Below, piece by piece: positions 13,536 through 21,007 of a stretch of 43,955 nt of DNA. The DNA is taken from contig NZ_JAMBOJ010000040.1 in the NCBI RefSeq assembly GCF_023715565.1, positions 1 to 43,955 on the forward strand, written 5' to 3'. Each line of letters opens with the position of its first letter. Position 1 is the stretch's first letter. Source of the stretch: Cytobacillus firmus. GTDB lineage: Bacteria > Bacillota > Bacilli > Bacillales > Cytobacillaceae. A program made the position numbers and the translations under genes. Below the pieces are notes generated by a model. The model did no database searches. It was not told the DNA's origin and saw only the letters and a list, made by a program, of their open reading frames with translations.

Positions 13536-15521
13536 ATGACGCAAAAAAGAACGATTAAACCAGAAGACCTTTATCATTTAAAATCTGCGGCTGATCCCCA
13601 GCTTTCCAGGAATGGATATGATTTGGCTTTTGTCGAGACCAGAATGCTTGAAGAGGAAAATACATATAGTTCAAATATTTTTTACATAAATACTGAAAAA
13701 AGCAATAAGCCTGTGCAGTGGACTTACGGCAAACACCGTAATCATTCACCCCGCTGGTCTCCAGATGGGGAGTTAATTGCATTTGTATCAGACAGAGTCG
13801 GGAAATCACAGATTTATGTAATGAGCAAAGCTGGCGGAGAAGCCAGACAGGTGACACATTGTGCAAATGGTGCTTCAAATCCTGTCTGGTCCCCTGATGG
13901 AAAGAAACTAGCCTTCAATCTTTCATTAAAACAGGGTGACTCCGCAGAAACACTGGAAAAACAGGAGAAAAAGGAAGAAAAGCCAGTACCGATTGAGATA
14001 GAAAAAATGAAGCACAAATCTGACGCCCAGGGTTTTTGGAACGGAAGGTACAGCCAGGTTGCCTTAATAGATATAGAAACTGGCGAGGTGGAACAGCTGA
14101 CAACCGGAGAACATGATTTCCAATTGCAGGACTGGTCTCCAGATGGGCAATGGGTAGCTGTTACGGCAGATTTGAGTGAAGATAAGGATTTTTCTTTTTT
14201 AAGCGATGTGTATATCATCCATCTTGAAACAAAGGACATGAAAAAGATTACAAATGGCAATGGATATTTCGGAAGCGCTGCATGGTCCCCTGACGGAAAA
14301 TACATAGGATTATTTGGGCATGAAAGGGAATTCGAAAATGCTACGCATACGAAAGTATGGGTGTATAACCTCGAATCTGAGCATTTGCAGTGCCTGACTG
14401 CAGAATCGGATATATTGGCTGGTGATTATGCCATTGGAGATTTCCAGCAGGGTGCAGTAACACCGGGAATTCTTTGGGCAGAGGACAGCAGAAGCTTTTA
14501 TTTCCTGGCAACTGATCATGGCAATACCGTTGTTTACTATGGCTCTTTAGATGGAGAATTATATCCTGCCCTGCTGGATCAGCAGCATGTATACGGACTG
14601 ACAACGGGTGGAACTATCAATAAAGCGGTTGTAGCCATCAGCAGGCCGTCAATTCCCGGGGAGTTATATTTACTTGATGTTCCTACAGGGGAATTAAAAC
14701 AGCTGACAAAAGTCAATGAAGAGTTCCTGAGAGGGGTGGAACTGACAGATGCAGAGCCCATTCAGTTTAAATCTTCGGACGAGTGGGACCTCCATGGCTG
14801 GATCATGAAACCAGTCCATTTGAAAGAGGGCCAAAAAGCACCGCTTGTGCTTGAGATCCATGGAGGCCCCCATGCTATGTATGCCAATTCTTATTTCCAT
14901 GAATTCCAATGCCTCGCTGCAAAAGGCTACGCGATTTTATTTATCAATCCACGGGGAAGCCATGGATATGGCCAGCACTTTGTAGATGCTGTCAGAGGAG
15001 ATTATGGAGGCAGGGATTACGAGGATATTATGGATGCAGTCGATTACGCGCTCGAAAATTTCGATTTCATCGATAAAGAACGGCTGGGCGTAACAGGCGG
15101 AAGCTATGGAGGCTTTATGACAAACTGGATTATTGGACACACCAGCAGGTTCAAGGCAGCTGTCACTCAGCGTTCCATTTCTAACTGGATCAGCTTTTAT
15201 GGAGTAAGTGATATCGGATACTATTTTACTGATTGGCAAATCAAAAGTGATATGAATGATATAGAAAAACTATGGAAACACTCTCCGCTTGCTTATGTGA
15301 ATGACATAAATACACCACTCCTGATTCTTCACAGTGAAAAAGACTATCGCTGTCCAATCGAACAGGCAGAGCAGCTATTCATTTCCTTAAAGCATAGGAA
15401 GAAAACAGCAAAGTTTGTCCGGTTCCCTGAAGCCAATCATGAGCTTTCAAGAAGCGGAAAACCAAATTTGAGAATCAGCCGTCTCAACTATATAACCGGC
15501 TGGTTTGATGAATATCTTTGA
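13536..15521 (+). CDS. S9 family serine peptidase (acylaminoacyl-peptidase/YuxL-like)
   Basis: A 661-residue cytoplasmic oligopeptidase. The N-terminal two thirds form a beta-propeller, with several WSPDG blade signatures (about residues 73, 115, 204, 250). The C-terminal alpha/beta-hydrolase domain (about 415-661) carries the triad S523 in GGSYGGFM, D603 in SEKDYRCP and H635 in EANHELSR. The oxyanion/tunnel motif EIHGGPHAMY precedes it. Such enzymes remove N-acylated or ordinary residues from short peptides. No signal peptide is visible. The start ATG follows TTAGGAAGGGTG. The gene is divergent from yhjD and closed by its own terminator, so probably monocistronic. Confidence 0.88.
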   Translation: MTQKRTIKPEDLYHLKSAADPQLSRNGYDLAFVETRMLEEENTYSSNIFYINTEKSNKPVQWTYGKHRNHSPRWSPDGELIAFVSDRVGKSQIYVMSKAGGEARQVTHCANGASNPVWSPDGKKLAFNLSLKQGDSAETLEKQEKKEEKPVPIEIEKMKHKSDAQGFWNGRYSQVALIDIETGEVEQLTTGEHDFQLQDWSPDGQWVAVTADLSEDKDFSFLSDVYIIHLETKDMKKITNGNGYFGSAAWSPDGKYIGLFGHEREFENATHTKVWVYNLESEHLQCLTAESDILAGDYAIGDFQQGAVTPGILWAEDSRSFYFLATDHGNTVVYYGSLDGELYPALLDQQHVYGLTTGGTINKAVVAISRPSIPGELYLLDVPTGELKQLTKVNEEFLRGVELTDAEPIQFKSSDEWDLHGWIMKPVHLKEGQKAPLVLEIHGGPHAMYANSYFHEFQCLAAKGYAILFINPRGSHGYGQHFVDAVRGDYGGRDYEDIMDAVDYALENFDFIDKERLGVTGGSYGGFMTNWIIGHTSRFKAAVTQRSISNWISFYGVSDIGYYFTDWQIKSDMNDIEKLWKHSPLAYVNDINTPLLILHSEKDYRCPIEQAEQLFISLKHRKKTAKFVRFPEANHELSRSGKPNLRISRLNYITGWFDEYL

Positions 15522-15525
15522 GGTA

Positions 15526-15556
15526 AAACTGCAGGCCTTCGGGTCTGCGGTTTTTT
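15526..15556 (+). terminator. Terminator after the S9 peptidase
   Basis: AACTGCAGGCC-ttcg-GGTCTGCGGTT (G-U pairs) with a TTCG tetraloop, followed by TTTT. Confidence 0.85.
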
Positions 15557-15669
15557 CATAAGGGTGTAAAGGGACACAGAACTTGCCGATATAACAATGA
15601 TGTCATTTTTTTATGCAAAAAACTATTTAAAATAAATTGCAAAGAATCCAATTCATCTGCAAAATATAA

Positions 15670-15686
15670 GGTATACAGGATATACC
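15670..15686 (+). promoter_or_regulatory. Inverted repeat upstream of the LCP gene
   Basis: GGTATA-cagga-TATACC is a 17-base operator-like dyad about 100 bases before the LCP start. A second perfect palindrome, GGTGTTAACACC, lies at 15738-15749. Either could bind a regulator; no factor is recognised. Confidence 0.35.
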
Positions 15687-15785
15687 AGCATAGCTATCGA
15701 AACTTTTTAATGAACTATGCAGTCAAATATAGGTGAAGGTGTTAACACCCCTCCATAATTAGCTTTAAAGAAAGGACTTATACTT

Positions 15786-16715
15786 ATGAGATCAGATAGA
15801 TATGAAAAGAAGAAAAAGAAAGGAAAGTGGAGATCTGTCCTCCTAATTCTGCTTCTCTTGATTGCAGGAACCCTTGGCTATTCCTATTTTCAGTTTAAGC
15901 AAGGTGTTTCCCAGACAGAAGGAGAAGCAAACATACAGACGGAAGAGTTTGAATTTAATGGCGAAAAAGATAAATATGGCGGAACAAATATCCTGATTCT
16001 TGGAAGTGATGCAAGGGGTGAGGAGAAATCAAGGGCTGATACCATAATGGTTGCACAGTATCATCCTGAAAAGGGCACATATAAGCTGATTTCTTTTATG
16101 AGAGACATGTATGTGGACATACCTGGCCATGGGCAAAACAGAATAAATTCTGCTCTTGCTTATGGAGGCCCTGAGTTATTGAGGCAGACGCTCAAAGAGA
16201 ACTTTGATATAGATATCAAATATTACTCGATTGTTGACTTTGAAGGCTTTGTACATTTAATTGATGAAGCTTTTCCCAGAGGTGTAGAAATTGATGTGGA
16301 AAAAAGAATGTCTGCCAATATCGGTGTAACACTCGAACCGGGCCTGCAACGGCTTGATGGAGAGCATCTCCTTGGGTACGTCAGGTTCAGGCAGGATGCA
16401 GTAGGGGACTTTGGGAGAGTAGAACGCCAACAGAAGGTAATGAAAGAAGTAGCAAGCCAGTTTACAAGCCTTCAGACGATTACGAAGCTTCCAAAACTAA
16501 TCGGGGTGTTAACTCCTTTTGTAAATACCAATATGAACACGGGAGATATTCTGTATATCGGAAAAGATTTCTTATCAAAGGATAACAGGGATGTAGAGAC
16601 TCTTCGTGTTCCTGTTGATGGAACATTTGAGAACGAGAGAATTAATGGTGCTGCGGTTCTGGGCATAAATAAAGAGGCGAATAAAGCGGCAATCCATGAA
16701 TTTCTTTCTAAATAA
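15786..16715 (+). CDS. LCP (LytR-CpsA-Psr) family cell-wall polymer ligase
   Basis: A 309-residue LCP enzyme (TagT/U/V type) that transfers polyprenyl-phosphate-linked teichoic acid or similar glycopolymers to peptidoglycan on the outer face of the membrane. It has a basic N-terminus (RYEKKKKKGKWR), a single membrane anchor (SVLLILLLLIAGTLGYSYF, about 17-35), then the extracellular LCP domain. Conserved charged motifs are present: NILILGSDAR, SRADTIMV, SFMRDMYVDIPG, NRINSAL, and LLGYVRFRQDAVGDFGRVERQQ. The start follows AAAGAAAGGAC. Two palindromes upstream suggest dedicated control. No terminator is visible before yhjE, so read-through is possible. Confidence 0.88.
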   Translation: MRSDRYEKKKKKGKWRSVLLILLLLIAGTLGYSYFQFKQGVSQTEGEANIQTEEFEFNGEKDKYGGTNILILGSDARGEEKSRADTIMVAQYHPEKGTYKLISFMRDMYVDIPGHGQNRINSALAYGGPELLRQTLKENFDIDIKYYSIVDFEGFVHLIDEAFPRGVEIDVEKRMSANIGVTLEPGLQRLDGEHLLGYVRFRQDAVGDFGRVERQQKVMKEVASQFTSLQTITKLPKLIGVLTPFVNTNMNTGDILYIGKDFLSKDNRDVETLRVPVDGTFENERINGAAVLGINKEANKAAIHEFLSK

Positions 16716-16842
16716 AAAAGTTAGAAACACGGTTTTTGCCGGATTAGGTGTACAATAAAAGGGGAAATGGTAAAACTAGGGGAAACTTATTTATCAAAAC
16801 GAGTGACTAAGGTATTGCTGCATAGTGGACAAGGAGATACTA

Positions 16843-17466
16843 ATGGATTTTGAATTGCTCAAAGATTGGTTTACATTAGAGAATATAATGGATTTAATCC
16901 GGGAGTATCGTTCATTTGGACCTCTTCCGGGTATTCTGCTTCCAATGCTAGAAGCATTTTTGCCTTTTCTGCCTCTGTTTTTGTTTGTTATGGCAAATGC
17001 GAGTGCATTTGGTCTCTGGCTGGGGTTTTTATACTCCTGGATCGGAGCAGTTGCAGGAGCACTGCTTGTTTTCCTGCTGGTCAGAAAATATGGCCAGAAA
17101 CGAATACTCCGTTTTTTGAAAAAAAATAAGCAGGTACAGAAGCTTATGAAATGGGTTGAAAAGCATGGGTTCGGGCCATTATTCATCCTGCTTTGTTTTC
17201 CGTTTACTCCTTCAGCGGTTGTCAATATTGTGGCTGGTCTTTCTAATATCAGTATCGCTCAATATATGCTGGCAGTCCTGACAGGAAAAATAGTGATGAT
17301 TTTTACAATAAGCTTTGTCGGATATGATATCAGATCATTGATAACACAGCCCATTCGGACTGCTATTGTTGCACTGGTAATTTTCATTCTTTGGTATGTC
17401 GGCAAAATTATTGAAATAAAGATGAATATGAGCGTAGAAAAAGAACACGGGAAGAAAAAGCATTGA
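16843..17466 (+). CDS. yhjE: TVP38/TMEM64 (SNARE-associated/DedA-like) membrane protein YhjE
   Basis: A 207-residue membrane protein. It begins MDFELLKDWFTLENIMDLIREYRSFGPLPG, then has PMLEAFLPFLPLFLFVMANASAFG, the family loop LLVRKYGQKRILRFL, and GFGPLFILLCFPFTPSAVVNIVAGLSNIS, all hallmarks of the SNARE_assoc/VTT domain. The family is implicated in lipid scrambling or transport; the exact role is unknown. I chose ATG 16843 because AAGGAG (16831-16836) is perfectly placed for it, rather than GTG 16825. sipV starts 24 bases after the stop, so the two likely form an operon as in B. subtilis. Confidence 0.85.
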   Translation: MDFELLKDWFTLENIMDLIREYRSFGPLPGILLPMLEAFLPFLPLFLFVMANASAFGLWLGFLYSWIGAVAGALLVFLLVRKYGQKRILRFLKKNKQVQKLMKWVEKHGFGPLFILLCFPFTPSAVVNIVAGLSNISIAQYMLAVLTGKIVMIFTISFVGYDIRSLITQPIRTAIVALVIFILWYVGKIIEIKMNMSVEKEHGKKKH

Positions 17467-17490
17467 CTGTATAAGTACTAGGGGAGATGA

Positions 17491-18048
17491 ATGGTGAAGG
17501 AAGGATTGAGAAAAGAAGGAGCGGAATGGCTGAAGGCTTTTGCAATAGGCATTATCATCTTTGCTTTTATTCGGACTTTTTTCTTCTCCAATTACGTTGT
17601 AGAAGGGGAATCCATGATGCCTACCCTTCAGGATGGAAATAAGCTGATTGTCAATAAAATCGGCTATCAGGTCAGCGACTTAGAGCGCTTTGACGTCATT
17701 GTTTTCCATCATAACGATGAAGAAGACTTTGTAAAAAGAATAATTGGAATGCCTGGGGATGAAATCGCATACCGTAATGATGAATTATTTATTAATGGCA
17801 GGAAAGTGGATGAGCCTTATTTAGATAAGTACCGGAAAGAAATCTCAGGAGGCAAACTGACAGGTGACTTTACTTTGCTGGAGATGACGGGCACAGAAAC
17901 TGTCCCGGAGGGCAAACTTTTTGTTATGGGAGATAATCGCCTCGGAAGCTGGGACAGCCGGCATTTTGGTTTTATTTCAGCCGGCCAGGTTGTAGGAAAA
18001 GTAAACCTTCGCTATTGGCCGTTTGATGAAATGGATGTGTCATTCTAA
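17491..18048 (+). CDS. sipV: Type I signal peptidase (SipV-like)
   Basis: A 185-residue membrane signal peptidase that removes signal peptides from exported proteins on the outer membrane face. There is one N-terminal membrane anchor (LKAFAIGIIIFAFIRTFFFSNY, about 14-35). The nucleophile serine is S41 in VEGESMMPTL and the general-base lysine is K82 in FVKRIIGMPGD. The later boxes VMGDNRLGSWDSRHFG are intact. Length and location directly after yhjE support SipV. It ends at a perfect palindromic terminator. Confidence 0.9.
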   Translation: MVKEGLRKEGAEWLKAFAIGIIIFAFIRTFFFSNYVVEGESMMPTLQDGNKLIVNKIGYQVSDLERFDVIVFHHNDEEDFVKRIIGMPGDEIAYRNDELFINGRKVDEPYLDKYRKEISGGKLTGDFTLLEMTGTETVPEGKLFVMGDNRLGSWDSRHFGFISAGQVVGKVNLRYWPFDEMDVSF

Positions 18049-18066
18049 CAGATTTTATAGTATAAA

Positions 18067-18095
18067 GGACTCGAATATTCGAGTCCCTTATTTTT
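18067..18095 (+). terminator. Terminator after sipV
   Basis: GGACTCGAATATTCGAGTCC is a perfect 20-base palindrome, followed by CTTATTTTT. Confidence 0.9.
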
Positions 18096-18112
18096 GGCAG
18101 AAAGAGTTAATC

Positions 18113-18439
18113 TTAGATAACATGCAAATTAGGATTATCCCTATATTCAGGTTCGCAGTTTACACAAACGTTTTCATTATAATCAGTCATATTCACATCT
18201 TCACGATTGTATTCAATTCCGCAAAGAGAACAGCTAACCATACTTTCTTCTTCCAGTTCTTCCAGGTGAATGGGGATAGCGTCATTGATATTGATAGGCT
18301 CTACGGTAATTCCGCGTGAACTGGCCATTTCGGCTTTTAAGTATTCCTTTGCGGATTCTTCACTTTCCCAAAATCCCAAGTCCCACAACAGCTCTTGGGC
18401 GTCTCCGTTTTGTGTCATCAATCCATAAACAACTTTCAT
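18113..18439 (-). CDS. Hypothetical protein with C-terminal zinc-ribbon-like cysteines
   Basis: A 108-residue acidic protein that I do not recognise. The N-terminal part (KVVYGLMTQNGDAQELLWDLGFWESEESAKEYLKAEMAS) looks like a small alpha/beta domain. The C-terminal part holds two Cys pairs, CSLCG (about 69-73) and CVNCE (about 91-95), about 18 residues apart, a probable zinc ribbon. The ribosome site AAAGGGG stands eight bases before the ATG. It is convergent with sipV and upstream borders repeat copy C. Zinc-dependent nucleic-acid or protein binding is possible but unsupported. Confidence 0.7.
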   Translation of the reverse strand: MKVVYGLMTQNGDAQELLWDLGFWESEESAKEYLKAEMASSRGITVEPININDAIPIHLEELEEESMVSCSLCGIEYNREDVNMTDYNENVCVNCEPEYRDNPNLHVI

Positions 18440-18556
18440 GATAAATGCCCCTTTCCAATTTGCTGTCTATTGTTTTATATTTCTTAGCCTATTTTGGCTG
18501 CGGTTAAACCGATTCAAGTAATTCCCAACAGTTCCCTTGAAAGACTGGAATCGTCA

Positions 18557-18563
18557 TTTAAGA
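18557..18563 (+). repeat. Left target-site duplication of repeat copy C
   Basis: TTTAAGA here is repeated exactly at 18811-18817, abutting both ends of the element. Confidence 0.65.
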
Positions 18564-18810
18564 GGCTCTTTTCGTATAAATTGCAGTGAGAGGATGCTCA
18601 GTGAACCACGGGGCGGGCGGTGAGCATCCTTGACGCTACGCGTCTGTGGGGTCTCACCTGTCCCGCTACTCCCGTAGGACGTTGAATAGGCTACGTTGAG
18701 TAAACACCGCACGAAGAGAATGCGAATGCATTTTCGAGGATCTCGCACCTTCCACTACAATCAACTCAGTAAATATAATATAAATAGCAACAAACTTTGC
18801 GAAAACAGCC
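18564..18810 (+). mobile_element. MITE-like interspersed repeat, copy C (247 bp, complete ends)
   Basis: It has the same orientation and ends as copy B: GGCTCTTTTCG left, CGAAAACAGCC right, within a 7-bp duplication TTTAAGA. It is 34 bp shorter than copy B, missing exactly the segment between two ATTG repeats near the left end. It has a perfect 9-bp arm pair GGATGCTCA (18592-18600)/TGAGCATCC (18621-18629). A competing stem is GGTGAG (18619-18624)/CTCACC (18653-18658), enclosing hairpin GACGC-tac-GCGTC. The minus-strand frame here is judged non-coding. It occupies most of the 18440-18937 gap; the remaining bases show no clear feature beyond an AT-rich stretch before the reductase gene. Confidence 0.8.
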
Positions 18811-18817
18811 TTTAAGA
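18811..18817 (+). repeat. Right target-site duplication of repeat copy C
   Basis: The second copy of TTTAAGA abuts the right inverted end. Confidence 0.65.
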
Positions 18818-18937
18818 ATAATTGCAGGGGATACAGGAGAATCTGCGGGCTTTGTCGAATAAAAGCTGGTGTACATATTACCGATTTATTGCAGTTGTTA
18901 ATGTCGGAATTTTGAATATATTGTGGAGGTGCGATTA

Positions 18938-19678
18938 ATGAGACTTAAGGATAAAGTCGCTATTATTACAGGTGCAGCCAATGGGATTGGTCTCGCTGCA
19001 GCAGAAAGGTTTGCAGGTGAAGGAGCTGCAGTAGCCATGGCTGATTATGACGCAGATATGGGAATAACCAGAGCTCAAGAGCTCAAGGAAAAAGGATTAA
19101 ATGTACAGTTCTTTCAGGTTAATGTCGCTGACAGGCAAAGCATAGACAGTATGGCGGAAGCTGTAAAAGCGGAACTTGGGAAAGTTGACATCCTTATCAA
19201 TAATGCCGGAATAACCAGGGACGGGATGCTTTCAAAGTTATCCCCGGATGATTTTCAGGCCGTTATGGATGTGAATCTGTCAGGTGTTTTCCATTGTACA
19301 CAAGCAGTGCTTCCATTCATGCTTGAGCAGGGAAGGGGAAAAATTATCAATACATCTTCTGTTTCCGGAATTTATGGGAATGTCGGACAGACAAACTACG
19401 CTGCAGCCAAAGCAGGTGTGGTGGGAATGACCAAAACCTGGGCAAAAGAACTCGGCCGAAAGGGAATTAACGTTAATGCCGTGGCCCCAGGATTTATCTC
19501 TACAGGCATGACAGCAAAAGTGCCGGAAAAGGTGATTGGGCAAATGCAAGGCATGGTTCCGCTGGGCAGGCTGGGAAAACCGGAGGATATTGCGAATGCA
19601 TATCTGTTTTTGGCTTCGGATGAATCTGATTATGTGAACGGCACGGTCCTGCATGTAGATGGCGGTATAATGATGTAA
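18938..19678 (+). CDS. SDR family 3-oxoacyl-[ACP/CoA] reductase (FabG-like)
   Basis: A 246-residue short-chain dehydrogenase that reduces 3-oxoacyl thioesters, or oxidises 3-hydroxyacyl thioesters, with NAD(P)H. The cofactor motif TGAANGIG is at 11-18 and NNAG at 88-91. The tetrad is N112 (VNLSG), S141 (NTSSVSG), Y154 and K158 (YAAAK). Its pairing with a thiolase suggests acetoacetyl-CoA/3-ketoacyl-CoA chemistry (beta-oxidation or PhaB/PhaA-like) rather than the housekeeping fabG, which sits with fabD/acpP in Bacillus. The start ATG 18938 has GGAGGTG seven bases upstream; GTG 18923 lies just before it. Repeat copy C ends 127 bases upstream. Confidence 0.82.
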   Translation: MRLKDKVAIITGAANGIGLAAAERFAGEGAAVAMADYDADMGITRAQELKEKGLNVQFFQVNVADRQSIDSMAEAVKAELGKVDILINNAGITRDGMLSKLSPDDFQAVMDVNLSGVFHCTQAVLPFMLEQGRGKIINTSSVSGIYGNVGQTNYAAAKAGVVGMTKTWAKELGRKGINVNAVAPGFISTGMTAKVPEKVIGQMQGMVPLGRLGKPEDIANAYLFLASDESDYVNGTVLHVDGGIMM

Positions 19679-19723
19679 TAACCTGATTCCGAGCGGTATT
19701 AATAGTAAAAGGGGTGTAAAAGT

Positions 19724-20902
19724 ATGAGGAATGTTGTAATAACATCAGCAGTAAGAACACCAGTCGGGACTTTTGGAGGGGCCTTTAAGGATCTTCTGCC
19801 GACAGATTTGATTGTTCCAGTATTAAAAGAGGCTGCAGAAAGAAGCAGTTTGCAGAACGGTGACGTGAATGAAGTAATTTTGGGACACTGTATTCAGCGT
19901 ACAGATGAACCGAACACAGCAAGGACAGCAGCATTGCTTGCAGGTTTTGATGATACAACAACAGGGTTCACAGTCCAGAGACAATGTGCATCGGGTATGC
20001 AGGCCATTATTTCCGCTTCCCTGCAGATTGCATCAGGCATGTCAGATATCGTGATTGCAGGAGGAGTAGAAGCCATGAGCTCCAGTCCTTATGTATTAAA
20101 GCAGCATCGCTGGGGTGCCCGCATGCAGCATGGACAGGTAACCGACACAGTGTGGGAGATTCTCGAAGATCCAATCCATCATATCATGATGGGGGAAACA
20201 GCAGAAAACCTCGCAGAAATTCATTCCATCACAAGGGAAGAGCAGGATGAAGCGGCATTGCTTAGCCATAAGAGAGCCCTGCACGCAATTGAAAACGGTT
20301 ACTTTGATTCACAAATCGTTCCAATTAATGTGAAGACCCGGAAAGGTGAAGTAACCGTTGCAAAAGATGAAAACCCGCGTGCGGACTTAACAGCGGAAAA
20401 GCTGAGCAGCTTGAAGCCGATTTTTAAAAAGGGCGGAACGGTAACGGCAGGGAACGCATCCAGCCTGAATGACGGCGGAGCAGCGCTGGTCCTCATGCCG
20501 GAAGAACTGGCTCTCGAAAGAGGACTGAAGCCGCTGGCAAAGATTTCTGGCTTCTCTGTTGCGGGAGTAGATCCGAAAGTAATGGGAAGAGGACCTGTTC
20601 CGGCAGTTGAAAATGGTCTTTCCAGTGTCAATTGGTCCCTTGAAGAAGTTGATTTGATTGAAGTTAATGAGGCATTTGCGGCCCAATATTTGGCTGTTGA
20701 GAGAGAACTTGGCTTAAACCGGGAAAAAGTAAATGTAAATGGAAGCGGCATCAGCCTCGGACACCCGATTGGATGTACAGGTGCCCGTCTTGTCGTAAGT
20801 CTTGTTCATGAGTTAAAGAGAAGAGGAGGCCATAAAGGAATAGCTTCTTTATGTGTCGGAGGCGGAATGGGAGCCACGGTATTTGTGGAAATGTACGAAT
20901 AA
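19724..20902 (+). CDS. Acetyl-CoA acyltransferase (thiolase)
   Basis: A 392-residue thiolase. It catalyses CoA-dependent cleavage of 3-ketoacyl-CoA or the reverse condensation of acetyl-CoA units. The nucleophilic cysteine is C88 in VQRQCASGMQA, the conserved NEAFA is present, the catalytic histidine is H347 in GISLGHPIGCTGARL, and the second cysteine is C377 in SLCVGGGMGA. Length is typical. The gene follows the SDR reductase by 45 bases with its own AAGGGGTG site, so the pair is probably an operon. Chain-length preference cannot be read from sequence. The terminator overlaps the stop codon. Confidence 0.88.
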   Translation: MRNVVITSAVRTPVGTFGGAFKDLLPTDLIVPVLKEAAERSSLQNGDVNEVILGHCIQRTDEPNTARTAALLAGFDDTTTGFTVQRQCASGMQAIISASLQIASGMSDIVIAGGVEAMSSSPYVLKQHRWGARMQHGQVTDTVWEILEDPIHHIMMGETAENLAEIHSITREEQDEAALLSHKRALHAIENGYFDSQIVPINVKTRKGEVTVAKDENPRADLTAEKLSSLKPIFKKGGTVTAGNASSLNDGGAALVLMPEELALERGLKPLAKISGFSVAGVDPKVMGRGPVPAVENGLSSVNWSLEEVDLIEVNEAFAAQYLAVERELGLNREKVNVNGSGISLGHPIGCTGARLVVSLVHELKRRGGHKGIASLCVGGGMGATVFVEMYE

Positions 20903-20930
20903 AGAGTCTCTTCGGGGACTCTTTATTTAT
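20901..20930 (+). terminator. Terminator of the reductase-thiolase pair
   Basis: AAAGAGTCTC-ttcg-GGGACTCTTT with a TTCG tetraloop, then ATTTAT. It begins within the thiolase stop codon. Confidence 0.75.
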
Positions 20931-20976
20931 CTATGGGATCCTATCTCCTGAATAATAATCTTTACGGGAGTGAGGT

Positions 20977-20998
20977 AGCGCGGATATGGTTCCGCGCT
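20977..20998 (-). terminator. GC-rich hairpin after the MFS gene
   Basis: AGCGCGG (20977-20983) and CCGCGCT (20992-20998) form a strong hairpin with an 8-base loop, 10 bases past the MFS stop. There is no T run on the minus strand, so termination is uncertain. Confidence 0.4.
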
Positions 20999-21007
20999 TA
21001 GCCTATA

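Noticed and set aside
13536..15521. The S9 peptidase as a second LexA target of the box at 13349
   Set aside because: The box lies about 175 bases upstream with no good promoter on the plus strand overlapping it; its position fits yhjD much better.
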